Positions 33,721 through 43,474 are shown, counted from the stretch's first letter. The stretch: DNA of 64,000 nt from Candidatus Poribacteria bacterium (GCA_022826805.1 JAJDUH010000041.1:16622-80621), one strand, 5' to 3'. Notes: generated by a model not told the origin, from the sequence alone. Numbers and translations are program-made.

Positions 33721-34464
33721 TTAGTAGGTGTTGTTGTCCCAGAAAACTTTGAAAGTGCGGATAAGTATTTTGAAATCGTTCCAGAATGATAGTTTCTCAA
33801 TGTACGCTAAGTCAACAGAGATTCCGTCTCGGATTGTGCCTTGGCGGCGTGGACTGAGTTGCCAGAGTCCGGTCATTCCAGGTCGGACGAGATGGCGTTG
33901 GTTCTCCCAAGGTTCGTAATCCTCGGCGAGGAAAGGCATCTCCGGGCGCGGTCCCACGAGACTCATTTCGCTTTTAAGAACGTTGAAGAGCTGTGGCAGC
34001 TCATCTAAGCTCGTTTTACGAAGCCATTTACCGAACGACGTAATACGTTTATCGTCCGTTGAGCCAGGTTTTTCTGAATAAGACGGGGTATTGATATCAA
34101 GGCTCCGAAACTTGTGAATGACAAACAGTTCGTTGTTTAAACCGACCCGTTTATGGGAGAAAAAGACGGGACCTCGCGAGGTGCATTTAATCAGAATCGC
34201 GATTAGCACCATCAGAGGGGCAAAAATAATAATGAGGAAAAATGCCGCGATAGCGTCAAATAAATGTTTCCCACGCTTTGCGTAGAAAGAGGAGGGACGT
34301 TCCACTAGAGTTCCTGTTTTTCGTATTTTTGGCGCAGCTTGCAAGCCAAAACTTGCTGTTAAACCTTCATCTCGATGCGTCTGACTTTCGCCTACATCGT
34401 TTCCTATCCGGGGTCCCCGCCCGTTACTGGAGAGGGGGTCTATATTTCTTGATAGGAATGGCAT
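33721..34464 (-). CDS. Initiating sugar transferase (bacterial sugar transferase family)
   Basis: The ATG at 34464 is preferred because AAGGA lies 9 bases before it; the longer frame from 34521 overlaps the upstream gene. The protein of about 247 residues has one membrane segment ([21 protein letters not shown]), then the family signatures [41 protein letters not shown] and LVGPRPEMP, with [10 protein letters not shown] after it. It moves a sugar-1-phosphate from UDP-sugar to undecaprenyl phosphate, the first step of exopolysaccharide or O-antigen units, at the inner membrane. It lacks the long multi-span N-terminus of WbaP-type enzymes, so it is of the short PglC-like kind. Confidence 0.9.
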   Translation of the reverse strand: MPFLSRNIDPLSSNGRGPRIGNDVGESQTHRDEGLTASFGLQAAPKIRKTGTLVERPSSFYAKRGKHLFDAIAAFFLIIIFAPLMVLIAILIKCTSRGPVFFSHKRVGLNNELFVIHKFRSLDINTPSYSEKPGSTDDKRITSFGKWLRKTSLDELPQLFNVLKSEMSLVGPRPEMPFLAEDYEPWENQRHLVRPGMTGLWQLSPRRQGTIRDGISVDLAYIEKLSFWNDFKILIRTFKVFWDNNTY

Positions 34465-34495
34465 GGTGTTAATTCCTTGCAGAAGTATTTCAGTT

Positions 34496-35608
34496 CTACT
34501 GAAGTTTTTCAAAGACATCAAGATATTGCTGCGCTATATTTTCCCAATTGAATCGATTTCGTATCTGTTCCGGTGCGCGCTGTCGGAAATCTTCAACCAT
34601 CTCCGGATGTTGTTCTAAAGTTAGGATTTTCTCTTTAAGCGATGCGACGTTTTTGTCAAAGAGCATACCGTAATGCCCGCCTTCAAGGACTTCATCGTTA
34701 AAAGGCGTATTTAGTGCCAGAATGCAGTTGGAAAAGCCTAACGCCTTGAGGATAGAAGGGTTAATGCCTCCAAATTGGTGACCGTGAATATAGGCGAAAC
34801 AGTGATGGTGAAGTTCTTTAATATGATCAGAATCGTTAATATGCCCGAGAAACTTGACGTTTTCGTTGGCAATACTTTTCAATTTACTTAAAAATTCGTT
34901 TTCGAGTTTATTGCCTTTGTAATCAGCCCCGCCGGCTATGGCGAGTTGCTTTTGGCTTTTTGAGGCGACGAATGCCTCTAAGATCAGATCGGCATTATTA
35001 TCCGGAACGAGTCGACTGGCGATGAGATAATAATTCCGAGGCTCAAGCCCATAAGTCTCCAAAACTTCCGGATGCTTTGACGGCTCAATATTCGCGCCAT
35101 AAGCGATGTAGGTTGTTTCTGCTCCCAATTCTTCAAGGTAAAGTCGTTTCATTTCAGAGGCATCGGTAATCACGATTGGAAAAGCCGCTGTTGCCATTTT
35201 TGCTGCCCACTTGAAATAGACGGCACCGAGTCCTTTCCATTTTGGACGTAACCATTCCATTCCATCGACATTGATAACAGCAGTTTTACCTGCGATGCGA
35301 AAAAACCAGCCAAAAGGACCGTTGCCCGCATTCCATGTCAGAATGACATCAGATGCTGTAACCGAAGCGTGCAGAGTTGCGAGAAAGCTGTGGCTGAGGG
35401 TACTGAATGCCTTGTGTTCTATGCTGGGCAGGTAAACGAGTTTAATGCCTTGCCATTCCGCTGGTCTCTCTTTGAAAAGCGCCTTACGACAGTAGACGAT
35501 GACTTCATGTCCAGCTTCTACCCAGCGAGGGGCAAGCTCACCCATAATGGTTTCCAAACCGCTATAGGTGGCAGGCAGCCCACGTATACCCAATACCCGA
35601 ATTCTCAT
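34496..35608 (-). CDS. GT4-type glycosyltransferase with DUF1972 N-terminus
   Basis: A 370-residue GT-B glycosyltransferase. The N-terminus RVLGIRGLPATYSGLETIM is the DUF1972 signature of WchF/rhamnosyltransferase-like enzymes, with LTWNAGNGPFGWF and INVDGMEWLRPKWKGLG further on. The C-terminal domain has LIASRLVPDNNADLILEAF and the GGINPSILKALGFS sugar-nucleotide-binding region, where the usual Glu-x7-Glu is altered. It adds a sugar to the lipid-linked repeat unit in the cytoplasm. A promoter and a heptad-bounded repeat lie in its 350-base upstream spacer. Confidence 0.88.
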   Translation of the reverse strand: MRIRVLGIRGLPATYSGLETIMGELAPRWVEAGHEVIVYCRKALFKERPAEWQGIKLVYLPSIEHKAFSTLSHSFLATLHASVTASDVILTWNAGNGPFGWFFRIAGKTAVINVDGMEWLRPKWKGLGAVYFKWAAKMATAAFPIVITDASEMKRLYLEELGAETTYIAYGANIEPSKHPEVLETYGLEPRNYYLIASRLVPDNNADLILEAFVASKSQKQLAIAGGADYKGNKLENEFLSKLKSIANENVKFLGHINDSDHIKELHHHCFAYIHGHQFGGINPSILKALGFSNCILALNTPFNDEVLEGGHYGMLFDKNVASLKEKILTLEQHPEMVEDFRQRAPEQIRNRFNWENIAQQYLDVFEKLQ

Positions 35609-35623
35609 CCTCGTTTTTACCTC

Positions 35624-35841
35624 GTTAATAGTTGTCAGTTAAGAGACACTTTTGTAAGAAATATGAGTTCGGTACAAGAATAACACAATGTTATGTGGAA
35701 CATCAGTGCTTTGGATTAGATAGAGAACACGCTTTTCTTGACTCACATTAAAAATCTACCCAAACTTGGTGTACGCCAAGAAACCGGGAATTATTAAGTA
35801 GTTCCCTTTTTACTGATAACCGATAACTAATAACTGACAAC
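35624..35841. repeat. Heptad-bounded MITE-like element in a 350-base spacer
   Basis: The left end has three GTTGTCA-type heptads (35624-35644) and the right end four TGATAAC/TGACAAC-type heptads (35814-35841) in inverse orientation, around about 170 bases without an ORF. Inside is a small hairpin with arms CTTGG and CCAAG. The rest of the spacer (35842-35958) holds a minus-strand promoter and nothing else I recognise. Confidence 0.5.
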
Positions 35842-35849
35842 CATTATAT

Positions 35850-35879
35850 ATTATACCCGTTTTAGGCGCAAAAGTCCAA
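35850..35879 (-). promoter_or_regulatory. Promoter upstream of the DUF1972 glycosyltransferase
   Basis: On the minus strand TTGGAC and TATAAT are 18 bases apart. The gap of about 240 bases to the glycosyltransferase start contains the heptad element, which would be transcribed as part of the leader. Confidence 0.5.
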
Positions 35880-35958
35880 TTTCTTTTTACGACAGGCAAC
35901 CTGTACGCAACGCTTTATGCCTTTTGATGATTGAGAGGATATAAACCTTCATTTTTTT

Positions 35959-37662
35959 TTACCATGGGATCCGAGAGAGGAATTTGGCTTCAATTTCATT
36001 TGCGTTTTCATATACGTTCCAGCGATTTCCCAAGTTCCTGCGCCATACACGCGCCCATTCTGCATAGAGTGAGTACTTTCCAATCACAACCCAGTTAGCA
36101 CCTACTGACAAACGATGCTCGCTTTGTGTAATTCCCGACAAAGGTGTCCATATATCATCTTTCGGGGCATCTGCTGGATGTTCCTTATCGATGTTGCCTG
36201 ATCCGTGGCGTTCTAATTCATAACCGAAAACGGTTTCAAGTTTATCTGTCCAACGGTGACGCAGTTCCAACCATAGGTTGTCGGCATCGGAACCGATCTG
36301 ATGCCCAATAGGTGTAGTAAAGTGTTTGTAGACATTTACCGGGTTTACATGCGTATACGCGTATTGGTTGATAAAAGCGTACTCAACTTGAAAATCCGTA
36401 TCGGGAATACCGAAAGGATCTGTTAGATAGATCCCACCTAAGATGCCGAATTTTGTGTCCCAGTGCTTGAAGTTCGCTGCAGGATTTCCATCGTCAACCA
36501 TCAGTTCGCCATAAATTTCAAAATCATCTACAGGACGAAGGCGCATATCGACGCTCATGAGAACGTTGTCCCCGCTACCATCAACGCGTCCATCTGCCCG
36601 TGAAATCGGCTGTTCGTTAATGAGATAGATGTTGACCGGATTGAGATACCCCGGCTCAAAGCGGTTACCGTAAACAACGACTTCAGAGATGCCAAAGCCA
36701 AATCTATCCCAGAAATAACCCTCGACCCTATGTCCGGAAATATACTTATCATTGATATCTGTCGCCATGTCCTCCAATATACCGGTAAATGCGGTAAAGG
36801 TGACAGATTTATATTTCGCTTGCAACTTAATCATGTCCATGGCTAACGGATTCTTGGAGATTAACAGACTGTCGTGATAGCCAGGTCCCCACTGGAGTGT
36901 GTCTTGTCCAAGCTGCAGCTCAAGCCAAGGTAATCGAAATTTCAGATAAGCATTAATCGCCGTTCGATTTTTGAGTCCGCCCTCCAATTGTCTGATTTTT
37001 GTTTCATCAGGAAAGAAATCGTCAAAAATTTCACCATATACGAACCTGTGGGCTATATCCGTAGTAAAAGCAAAAGTTTCGCCTGCCTGTCCATATAGGT
37101 GTGGGTAGAAGGTGGTGACAAGCATGTTGCCTTCGACGGGCTGTTCATCCGATAGATTATCAACGAGATGCGTAATAACACGTTGTGAGCCTCTTAAATC
37201 GAAGGAAAAGCGATAGTCTTCGCCTGCCATTGTCATCACGTGCAATCGGCCGCTGTCGGGAATTTGTGTTGCTGCCTCACTGCTGTTTTCTGTATTGCCC
37301 TGCACGCTGTTCGCTACGGGGACCCCGACGTTGGAAAATTCGAAAGCTTCTCGGTAAAATGCTAAGAGTGCGTTTAACCGATCTTGGTCAATTGTGCTTA
37401 ACGTGATTTCGCTATTTTCCTGTTTCCGGTATACCTCCAATAGAGAAGAAACCACCTGCTTGCGCGTAAGCGGTAGAGACCCTCGTGATATACCGGGTAA
37501 AACACGCTTATTAAGTAAACGATGGATAAATCGATAAGTTTCACGGTTAAAATCAGAAAGCTCCGATTTGAGTGGCACGTTGATGAGTGAAGCAGCTTGT
37601 GGGGTAGGGAAAGCCGGGACAAACATGGCAAAGTAAATAATTAACAAACTACGTAAAATCAT
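35959..37662 (-). CDS. Wzi-like capsule assembly outer membrane protein
   Basis: A 567-residue protein with a signal peptide (LRSLLIIYFAMFVPAFPTPQA), a helical N-terminal region (NRETYRFIHRLLNKRVLPG), and from about residue 150 a long beta barrel of alternating strands (FSFDLRGSQRVITHLV; NAYLKFRLPWLELQLGQD). The segment ELQLGQDTLQWGPGYHDSLL followed by ISKNPLAMDMIKLQ is the hallmark of the Wzi capsule assembly family. It ends in a strand finishing with Trp. Wzi-type barrels tether exported polysaccharide to the outer membrane, which fits its position 18 bases downstream of the sulfatase in this locus. Confidence 0.78.
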   Translation of the reverse strand: MILRSLLIIYFAMFVPAFPTPQAASLINVPLKSELSDFNRETYRFIHRLLNKRVLPGISRGSLPLTRKQVVSSLLEVYRKQENSEITLSTIDQDRLNALLAFYREAFEFSNVGVPVANSVQGNTENSSEAATQIPDSGRLHVMTMAGEDYRFSFDLRGSQRVITHLVDNLSDEQPVEGNMLVTTFYPHLYGQAGETFAFTTDIAHRFVYGEIFDDFFPDETKIRQLEGGLKNRTAINAYLKFRLPWLELQLGQDTLQWGPGYHDSLLISKNPLAMDMIKLQAKYKSVTFTAFTGILEDMATDINDKYISGHRVEGYFWDRFGFGISEVVVYGNRFEPGYLNPVNIYLINEQPISRADGRVDGSGDNVLMSVDMRLRPVDDFEIYGELMVDDGNPAANFKHWDTKFGILGGIYLTDPFGIPDTDFQVEYAFINQYAYTHVNPVNVYKHFTTPIGHQIGSDADNLWLELRHRWTDKLETVFGYELERHGSGNIDKEHPADAPKDDIWTPLSGITQSEHRLSVGANWVVIGKYSLYAEWARVWRRNLGNRWNVYENANEIEAKFLSRIPW

Positions 37663-37680
37663 TATATTTTTAACTCCATC

Positions 37681-39792
37681 CTATTTTATAATCACCATTT
37701 GGCGTATCGCTTTGTAATCTGCAGCTTGAAGCGTGTAAAAATAGACACCACTCGCTGCAGTTTCACCGGAAGTATTGCGTCCATCCCAATATGCAGCGCG
37801 AGGTGACGTGCGATAAGTACCAGCAGTTTGGAATCCAAGAGACAACTGCCGTATAGACTCGCCTTTTAGGTTATAGATGTGTATGTGAACTTCCGCGTCT
37901 TGTGCCAAATCGTAGGGGATCCACGTCTCCGGATTAAAAGGGTTCGGATAGTTGGGCAAGAGTGCTGTCTTTTCTGGCGGAGTACTGTTTAGTAGTATTT
38001 CCAAGTTTGCAAGACCGCGTCGAAAAACATGAGAGCCATCATCGGCTAAGCGTGCCTCAGTAAACCATTCATTAACTAAACCTGCATATCGTGGATGGAG
38101 TGGATCGGGTATTGACGGAGCTGCTGGATCGCTGGACTTCCCAAGATGCGAGGCGACAAGAACAAGGTCAATAATGTCAATGCTGCCATCCTTATTTACG
38201 TCAGTTTTCGGATATGCTGGAGTCTTTGAATCAAAACTCTTTGAGACCAATATGAGATCCCGGACATCAACACTGCCATCGTCATTTATATCCCAAGGTA
38301 GCGTTTGTGGGACAGGAGTATATTCCTGGCTATCGGAGGGTAAAGCACCTCGCCATCCAGCGTGAAGTTGTTCGCTGAGATGTCCGACGAGCTCGGAATT
38401 TTCTGGGAAATACGCGATATTAACAGTTTCATCAGGATCCGCGTCGTAATCATAAAGTTCCTGTCCGCCTCTTCCATAGGGTCCCCACTCGGTGTATCGG
38501 TATTGTTCCGTGCGTGTGGAGAAACCCCAACCAGCAGCCCCCCTGAATTGACTAAAAACAGCCGATTTCCACGGACGCGTCGGTTGTTCAATCACTGGTA
38601 GTAGGCTTGTGCCTTCCAACTGTGGTGGTATAGGCAATTGACATGCATCACACAGGGTTGGATAGATGTCAACGAGTTCCGCGAGGGCATCTGTTTTAGT
38701 GTTTGAATAGGTTTGCTGTGGTATACTAACTATCAAGGGTGAGTGGAGGACAACCTCAAAAAGTGTCTGTTTTCCCCATAACCCATGCTCACCAAGATGG
38801 TGTCCATGGTCTCCACAGAAAACAATGATAGTATTTTTGGTGAGACCAAAGGTATCTAACTGTGCTAATACGTGTCCAATCTGGGCATCTATGTAACTTG
38901 TGGCTGCGGTATACGCTCGGATTAGTGCTAAGGCTTTTGCATCAGAAACTGGCTCCGTTTTGGAGGATAAGTTATAGTTGCTGATGAAACTTCGTGTTTT
39001 AGTGACTGCCCTTGTAGGTACATCCTTAGGTAGTATAGAAGAAGCAGGCAATTCAAAAGTCTTAGTATCATATAATTCAAAATATTTTCGTGGTACCTTC
39101 AAAGGGAAGTGCGGTTTGTAGAATCCGACAGCCAGAAAGAATTGTGGCTGTTTAATCTGTTCTAATACTTGGACAGCTCGTCTCGCAATTTTTCCATCTA
39201 CAAGTTCGTTGTCGTCAACTTCAAGTGCCTGCCAAGAGGGAGTAGTCTCTATATCAAGAGGGGTCCGCATTGGGCTCCATGATGGAGCACTCCATGAATT
39301 TTCATCATCTTGGAATCGTTGGAGATGTGCAATTCTACCTATGGATTGGGTGTGATAACCGTACTCCTTGAAATGCTGGGGAAGTGTTACTGCGTCAGGC
39401 AATCTCTGTCGAAAATCCGCTGAATTATTTACAACATTTGTTGTTTCCGGACGTAGCCCAGTTATCATTGAAGTTCGGGACGGACTGCAGAGCGGATATT
39501 GACAATAAGCGCTGTTGAAAAGTGTGCCTCGTTCAGCGATTCTATCAATATTAGGTGTGTATATCTCTGGATGTCCGTAACATCCAAGTAGGGGGCGCAA
39601 ATCATCAACAACGATGAATAAGACGTTATATTTACCTTGTGCATTAGTTTTTAATTTAGGTAAGAGTCCAGTTGTAAAAGCTGCTGCACCCACTTTTAGG
39701 CTTGTTGAGAGAAAGTCTCGGCGGGTAAATGGATGTTCAATTAGGGATTTTTCTTTGGTTTGTGTTGTTGATGTTTTTTGCATTGTATGCAT
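37681..39792 (-). CDS. Exported iduronate-2-sulfatase-like sulfatase with dockerin-like and sorting domains
   Basis: A 703-residue protein. The N-terminus has a twin-arginine signal (FTRRDFLSTSLKVGAAAF). The sulfatase domain (about 52-490) has NVLFIVVDDLRPLLGCYG with two metal-binding Asp and LCSPSRTSMITG, with Cys102 as the formylglycine precursor, and further on CGDHGHHLGEHGLWGK. The order of motifs is closest to iduronate-2-sulfatases. Residues about 505-560 hold two dockerin-like repeats (DINDDGSVDVRDLILVSKSF and DVNKDGSIDIIDLVLVASHL). The last 93 residues form the sorting domain starting LLPNYPNPFNPETWIPY. A Tat signal together with a surface sorting tail points to folded export and cell-surface display. 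In the sulfated-glycan locus it may trim or recycle the product or degrade host glycans. Confidence 0.88.
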   Translation of the reverse strand: MHTMQKTSTTQTKEKSLIEHPFTRRDFLSTSLKVGAAAFTTGLLPKLKTNAQGKYNVLFIVVDDLRPLLGCYGHPEIYTPNIDRIAERGTLFNSAYCQYPLCSPSRTSMITGLRPETTNVVNNSADFRQRLPDAVTLPQHFKEYGYHTQSIGRIAHLQRFQDDENSWSAPSWSPMRTPLDIETTPSWQALEVDDNELVDGKIARRAVQVLEQIKQPQFFLAVGFYKPHFPLKVPRKYFELYDTKTFELPASSILPKDVPTRAVTKTRSFISNYNLSSKTEPVSDAKALALIRAYTAATSYIDAQIGHVLAQLDTFGLTKNTIIVFCGDHGHHLGEHGLWGKQTLFEVVLHSPLIVSIPQQTYSNTKTDALAELVDIYPTLCDACQLPIPPQLEGTSLLPVIEQPTRPWKSAVFSQFRGAAGWGFSTRTEQYRYTEWGPYGRGGQELYDYDADPDETVNIAYFPENSELVGHLSEQLHAGWRGALPSDSQEYTPVPQTLPWDINDDGSVDVRDLILVSKSFDSKTPAYPKTDVNKDGSIDIIDLVLVASHLGKSSDPAAPSIPDPLHPRYAGLVNEWFTEARLADDGSHVFRRGLANLEILLNSTPPEKTALLPNYPNPFNPETWIPYDLAQDAEVHIHIYNLKGESIRQLSLGFQTAGTYRTSPRAAYWDGRNTSGETAASGVYFYTLQAADYKAIRQMVIIK

Positions 39793-39854
39793 ACCCTTTG
39801 TTTTTTCATAGTGGCAATAACTTGTGCTGTGTGGTAGTTGGTTAAAAAGTGCGT

Positions 39855-40856
39855 CTAAATATTATACCCTAATTCTTTCATGGTTTCGTGGAATATAAGG
39901 GCGACTTTTGGATGAATATCAAACGGTTTGCGTGCTGGCACGGGATGCAGGGTCTGCCGAGCATATTCTCGGAACCTGTTATCCGTTGGTAGTTCACAGA
40001 AGTCGCATAACGCCGAGAGCGTTTCGTCTGATTCTGCTGTTAAATCTTCAAAACGGATGAGATGCGTACAATCCGGAGAGCTTTCCATGAGACGGATTCC
40101 TTCCCGCATGGTGATTATCCATTCTACAGCAGCTCTATCCAGATGTCGTTCAAAATGTTTAACCTCATCAGCGATTTTAGAAAGGACTGGGTCCGTTTTC
40201 ACGAGTTGTTCGACCAAGAGTCGCCACTTCCGGTCCTGAACACCCCACCAGTCGTGTTTCTCTCCGTTGACGTGGATCCCGAGTCGCTTTGACCAAGTGG
40301 CGATGGAGTGGCACGTATCCCATCCATTTCGCACCAGAAAGATAAAACGTGCATCGGGAAATAAGGCACGCACAAAATCTGTCCTGAAGATAAGTTCTGG
40401 GTATTTATCGACGAGGCGTTCTGAACGGGTTGTTGTCAAATAGGCACCAAACATCTGCACCGCACGTCGGCGCATTTCGTCTGTTGCGTCTTCAGCAGTG
40501 AGGCGGTATCTTGCGAGGCTTTGGCTATAGTTCCCGATGACATCTTCGTGCGGGTGAATGAGATGCCACATCGCTTTCGGTTCATTGAGGTAGCCGACAT
40601 CTCTGTGCATTGAAAGGACAATACCGAGTATTGTAGTGCCGCTGCGTCCGGTGCCTAAAATAAAAATAGGTTTCTTAACAGGTTTGTATCTGTTCTTATT
40701 TGTGGCGACCGATTTCAGGATGGAAAAAACGAGTGGGTTTATCCAACGTCCTTTCGTTGTTACGGGACGCCCTTCAAAGAAGGCGTAGCTCATGAGGCGT
40801 GTGAGCACCTTCGTTGGGCGTGTTTTGATATAAAGTGGATCTATTTGTGCAATCAT
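39855..40856 (-). CDS. Sulfotransferase family protein 1
   Basis: A 333-residue PAPS-dependent sulfotransferase-like protein. The 5'-phosphosulfate-binding loop is PIFILGTGRSGTTILGIVL near residue 65, and the 3'-phosphate region is ARFIFLVRNGWDTCHSIATW near 165. Family members transfer sulfate from PAPS to hydroxyl or amino groups, often of glycans. It is soluble or peripheral, with no signal. It lies 12 bases after sulfotransferase 2 and 62 bases before the sulfatase gene. Confidence 0.85.
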   Translation of the reverse strand: MIAQIDPLYIKTRPTKVLTRLMSYAFFEGRPVTTKGRWINPLVFSILKSVATNKNRYKPVKKPIFILGTGRSGTTILGIVLSMHRDVGYLNEPKAMWHLIHPHEDVIGNYSQSLARYRLTAEDATDEMRRRAVQMFGAYLTTTRSERLVDKYPELIFRTDFVRALFPDARFIFLVRNGWDTCHSIATWSKRLGIHVNGEKHDWWGVQDRKWRLLVEQLVKTDPVLSKIADEVKHFERHLDRAAVEWIITMREGIRLMESSPDCTHLIRFEDLTAESDETLSALCDFCELPTDNRFREYARQTLHPVPARKPFDIHPKVALIFHETMKELGYNI

Positions 40857-40864
40857 ATTTATTG

Positions 40865-40899
40865 GTTATCAGTTATCAGTTGTCGGTTGTCGGTTGTTA
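40865..40899. repeat. Five GTTRTCR heptads, partly coding
   Basis: Five tandem 7-base units of the form GTTATCA or GTTGTCG fill this stretch. The stop codon and the last nine or so codons (NNRQPTTDN) of the 40869-41894 gene are read from the repeat. Confidence 0.7.
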
Positions 40900-41894
40900 A
40901 AAATTCTTCTCTTTAGGGTTTGCTGGATACTCTTCATGCGATCGAGATTACAGAGGAACGCGCCTCCTAATTTTACGGGGAATGTCAATAGATGAAGTGC
41001 CAAGCGCGCAATATTGGGCTGGATTGACACAGGGCTATAGTTATGCTGTTTCATGAGCACGGCTGTTATGGTCTGATTGAGGTAAATTTCGGCGGAACTG
41101 AGTTCTCCGTTCTGCCAACTGTGTGCTCGATGTGGATTTATGCCGAGCTGCTGTGGCTGATCTTCGGCGACCGAAGAGCCGACCTGTGGAACTTGAAGCA
41201 TTGTATCGGTGTAAGATATATTAGCGAAATCACAGACGTGTTTGACTGTGCTTTCTGAATGTCCAAGGAGTTCCTCAAAGTAGACGGAGACAACCCGTTC
41301 GTGCTTTGCAAATTGGTCTGCGGCACTGACAGCGGTACGCCAGATGTGACTGATGGTGATTGGGTGATAGTTGATCCAATCACGGAATGTCTCTTTTACG
41401 GGCATGTCAGTGCCACCGAGGAATCGACGTTTCCACTTTTGCTTTTGGGATAATAAGACATCGCGCGGGTCGCGAATCATATTAATGATGCGTGCCTCTG
41501 GATAAAGTTCAAGGATATCCTTGATATAAAATACGTTACGTGGTGTCTGATCGCACGGTATAGTTTTGCCATGCTTGGTCGCTTCGTTGTGAAGAAACGT
41601 TGAAAAGAGTTGGGCTGGTGTTTCAGGTTGAGAGGTTAAACCCTTAAGAAATACCTCTGCCTCTTTTAGGAAACGGCGTGAGTTTCCATGCGTGCGATAG
41701 CCTTCCCGTTGGACACAGCGTAATTCTGCGGCGAGTTTTGCCGCCTCTGCTGGACGCAGCTCGGATGAGAACGGTGGAGCACATAACTGTCCAAAGAAAT
41801 GGAGTTCGCCAAAGGTGTAAACGTCCGAATGTTTTCCTAAAATCCGTCCCATCATCGTTGTGCCACTGCGACTGTTACCAACAACAAATATCAT
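40869..41894 (-). CDS. Sulfotransferase family protein 2
   Basis: A 341-residue sulfotransferase with the PAPS loop directly at the N-terminus (MIFVVGNSRSGTTMMGRIL) and RIINMIRDPRDVLLSQKQKW as the 3'-phosphate-binding region near residue 145. The C-terminal NNRQPTTDN is encoded by the intergenic heptad repeat and is probably not part of the ancestral protein. The start overlaps the stop of the glycosidase gene by 4 bases, so translation is coupled. Likely acts on the polysaccharide made by this locus. Confidence 0.85.
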   Translation of the reverse strand: MIFVVGNSRSGTTMMGRILGKHSDVYTFGELHFFGQLCAPPFSSELRPAEAAKLAAELRCVQREGYRTHGNSRRFLKEAEVFLKGLTSQPETPAQLFSTFLHNEATKHGKTIPCDQTPRNVFYIKDILELYPEARIINMIRDPRDVLLSQKQKWKRRFLGGTDMPVKETFRDWINYHPITISHIWRTAVSAADQFAKHERVVSVYFEELLGHSESTVKHVCDFANISYTDTMLQVPQVGSSVAEDQPQQLGINPHRAHSWQNGELSSAEIYLNQTITAVLMKQHNYSPVSIQPNIARLALHLLTFPVKLGGAFLCNLDRMKSIQQTLKRRIFNNRQPTTDN

Positions 41895-43474
41895 TCTCGT
41901 TTTTCACCTAAAAGTGTCAAGACACCGAAGCTGTTTTTAGGGATAAGGAGTTCTGTCGCTTCTCCTGACCATTCCTGAATATGTACTTCAATTTTGCCAG
42001 ACCCTTCCATTTCGGCGTTGCCACCATTTGTTGCATTGAGTCTTTCATCGGCAACATAACGATAGATAACACGACCTTTGTAAGATTTACCATCAATTAC
42101 GAGATGTGGGGTGTGTTGTTCGCCTGTACGATTGCTGACAAGGATGGCAAGGTATGCCGTTCCATTCGAGTCCCTTTTCTTACCAACGGCTTGCGCCTGA
42201 ATGCCAAACATCTGTTTCTTTGCGTATGTCATGGCACCTTCAAGGCGCGGCTGGTTTTGGATTGATACAGTGAACTGTATATCTGCTTGTGCGAATGCTT
42301 CACCGATGAGTTGAAAAGCGGGATAAACAGCGCGCCGGATAGTACTACCGAAATCCAATTCGGGTTCACCACCATATTTCCAAAAGGTGCCAGGTGTTAC
42401 GGGGGTCATCGGAGAAAATACAGGAAATCCTTTACCCGGACCAGCGATGACATGGAAGTTTGCCTGTGTGACGTTAGGCATCGTTAACATCTTTAGAAAA
42501 AAATCGCCGACGTACATCGCATGGAGTTGTGTATTTGCCACGCGGTTCGCCGGATTAGCGATGTTCCATTCGGTTATCCACATCTCCTTATTGGGAAATA
42601 GTTTTTGATAGTAATCAAGTGCTTCCTCGACGCCAAAATGTATCCAGCCCATGAGGTAGCAGCGCATTTGCTCTATCTGTTTTTTTTGTACTGCTTTGTA
42701 AGCATAGGCGTGAACGGTGTAAGCATCGTAAAAACTGGGATCTGCTGCAAGACCTTTGTCCCATTTCCGCTGCTGCGTTTTTACCAACCAACCTTCTTTG
42801 TGAAATCCGAGGGGTGTGGCACAGACGGATACTTTTATATCGGGATTAACGGCTTTCATCGCCGCGGCGTGTTTTTTGGCTTCGGCGATGTAAACTTCAA
42901 CGGTCCGATATTTGTTGAGGTAGTGTGGCAGATAATACTCATTACCAAGTTCCCAGTGTGTAATTTGATACCCTTTGTTTTTGGTGTAGTCAACCCATGC
43001 TGCGCTCTCTTCTGGACTACCTGTCCACAAGTTCACGACAACGACCGGTGTTATATGTAGTGTGTTGCACAACTGCATAAAGTCATCGAAAACAATTTTG
43101 CCGTTTCGTCGCTTCTGAAGTTTAACGTAATTATCTTTGTTTCGTTTATTAAGTTTTGGGTTGAGGGTTGAGTCCATTTCGCTCTCAAAGAAACCACCGG
43201 GCTCCCAATGATAGAAGTTGCCCACTGTGCCACCGGGAAATCGCAAAGTCTTAGGAGCAAGTGCCTTCGTCAGCGCAACGAAATCGTCATCAAGATAGCC
43301 ATAGTCGCCACTTATCATGTTTGTGTTGAACCCATAGAGCGCATGGCGGAGCGGTTGTCCGGTGTGTGTGTTAACTTCTAAGCGGAGTGCCTCTGGTGGT
43401 GCTTTTTCCTCTCGACATCCAATGATCGGAAACAGCATTATCAGTTGGCTGACAACTATTAAAAAAAACTTCAT
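41891..43474 (-). CDS. Clan GH-A glycosidase lipoprotein (GH51/GH79-like)
   Basis: A 527-residue protein with a lipoprotein signal (MKFFLIVVSQLIMLFPIIGC, lipid-modified Cys20). The (beta/alpha)8 domain has LRFPGGTVGNFYHW near residue 77, HWELGNEYYLP with the acid/base Glu179, and MWITEWNIANP with the nucleophile Glu302, spacing typical of retaining clan GH-A enzymes such as arabinofuranosidases and heparanase-like beta-glucuronidases. A C-terminal beta domain (about 430-527) follows. Within a sulfated-glycan locus next to sulfotransferases, a heparanase/GH79-like or GH39/51-like activity that trims the polymer is plausible, but the linkage cleaved cannot be read. It overlaps both neighbours by 4 bases. 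Confidence 0.78.
   Translation of the reverse strand: MKFFLIVVSQLIMLFPIIGCREEKAPPEALRLEVNTHTGQPLRHALYGFNTNMISGDYGYLDDDFVALTKALAPKTLRFPGGTVGNFYHWEPGGFFESEMDSTLNPKLNKRNKDNYVKLQKRRNGKIVFDDFMQLCNTLHITPVVVVNLWTGSPEESAAWVDYTKNKGYQITHWELGNEYYLPHYLNKYRTVEVYIAEAKKHAAAMKAVNPDIKVSVCATPLGFHKEGWLVKTQQRKWDKGLAADPSFYDAYTVHAYAYKAVQKKQIEQMRCYLMGWIHFGVEEALDYYQKLFPNKEMWITEWNIANPANRVANTQLHAMYVGDFFLKMLTMPNVTQANFHVIAGPGKGFPVFSPMTPVTPGTFWKYGGEPELDFGSTIRRAVYPAFQLIGEAFAQADIQFTVSIQNQPRLEGAMTYAKKQMFGIQAQAVGKKRDSNGTAYLAILVSNRTGEQHTPHLVIDGKSYKGRVIYRYVADERLNATNGGNAEMEGSGKIEVHIQEWSGEATELLIPKNSFGVLTLLGEKRE

Noticed and set aside
40865..40899. CRISPR-like array from regularly repeated short units
   Set aside because: Units are 7 bases, directly tandem and degenerate, with no spacers and no cas genes nearby.
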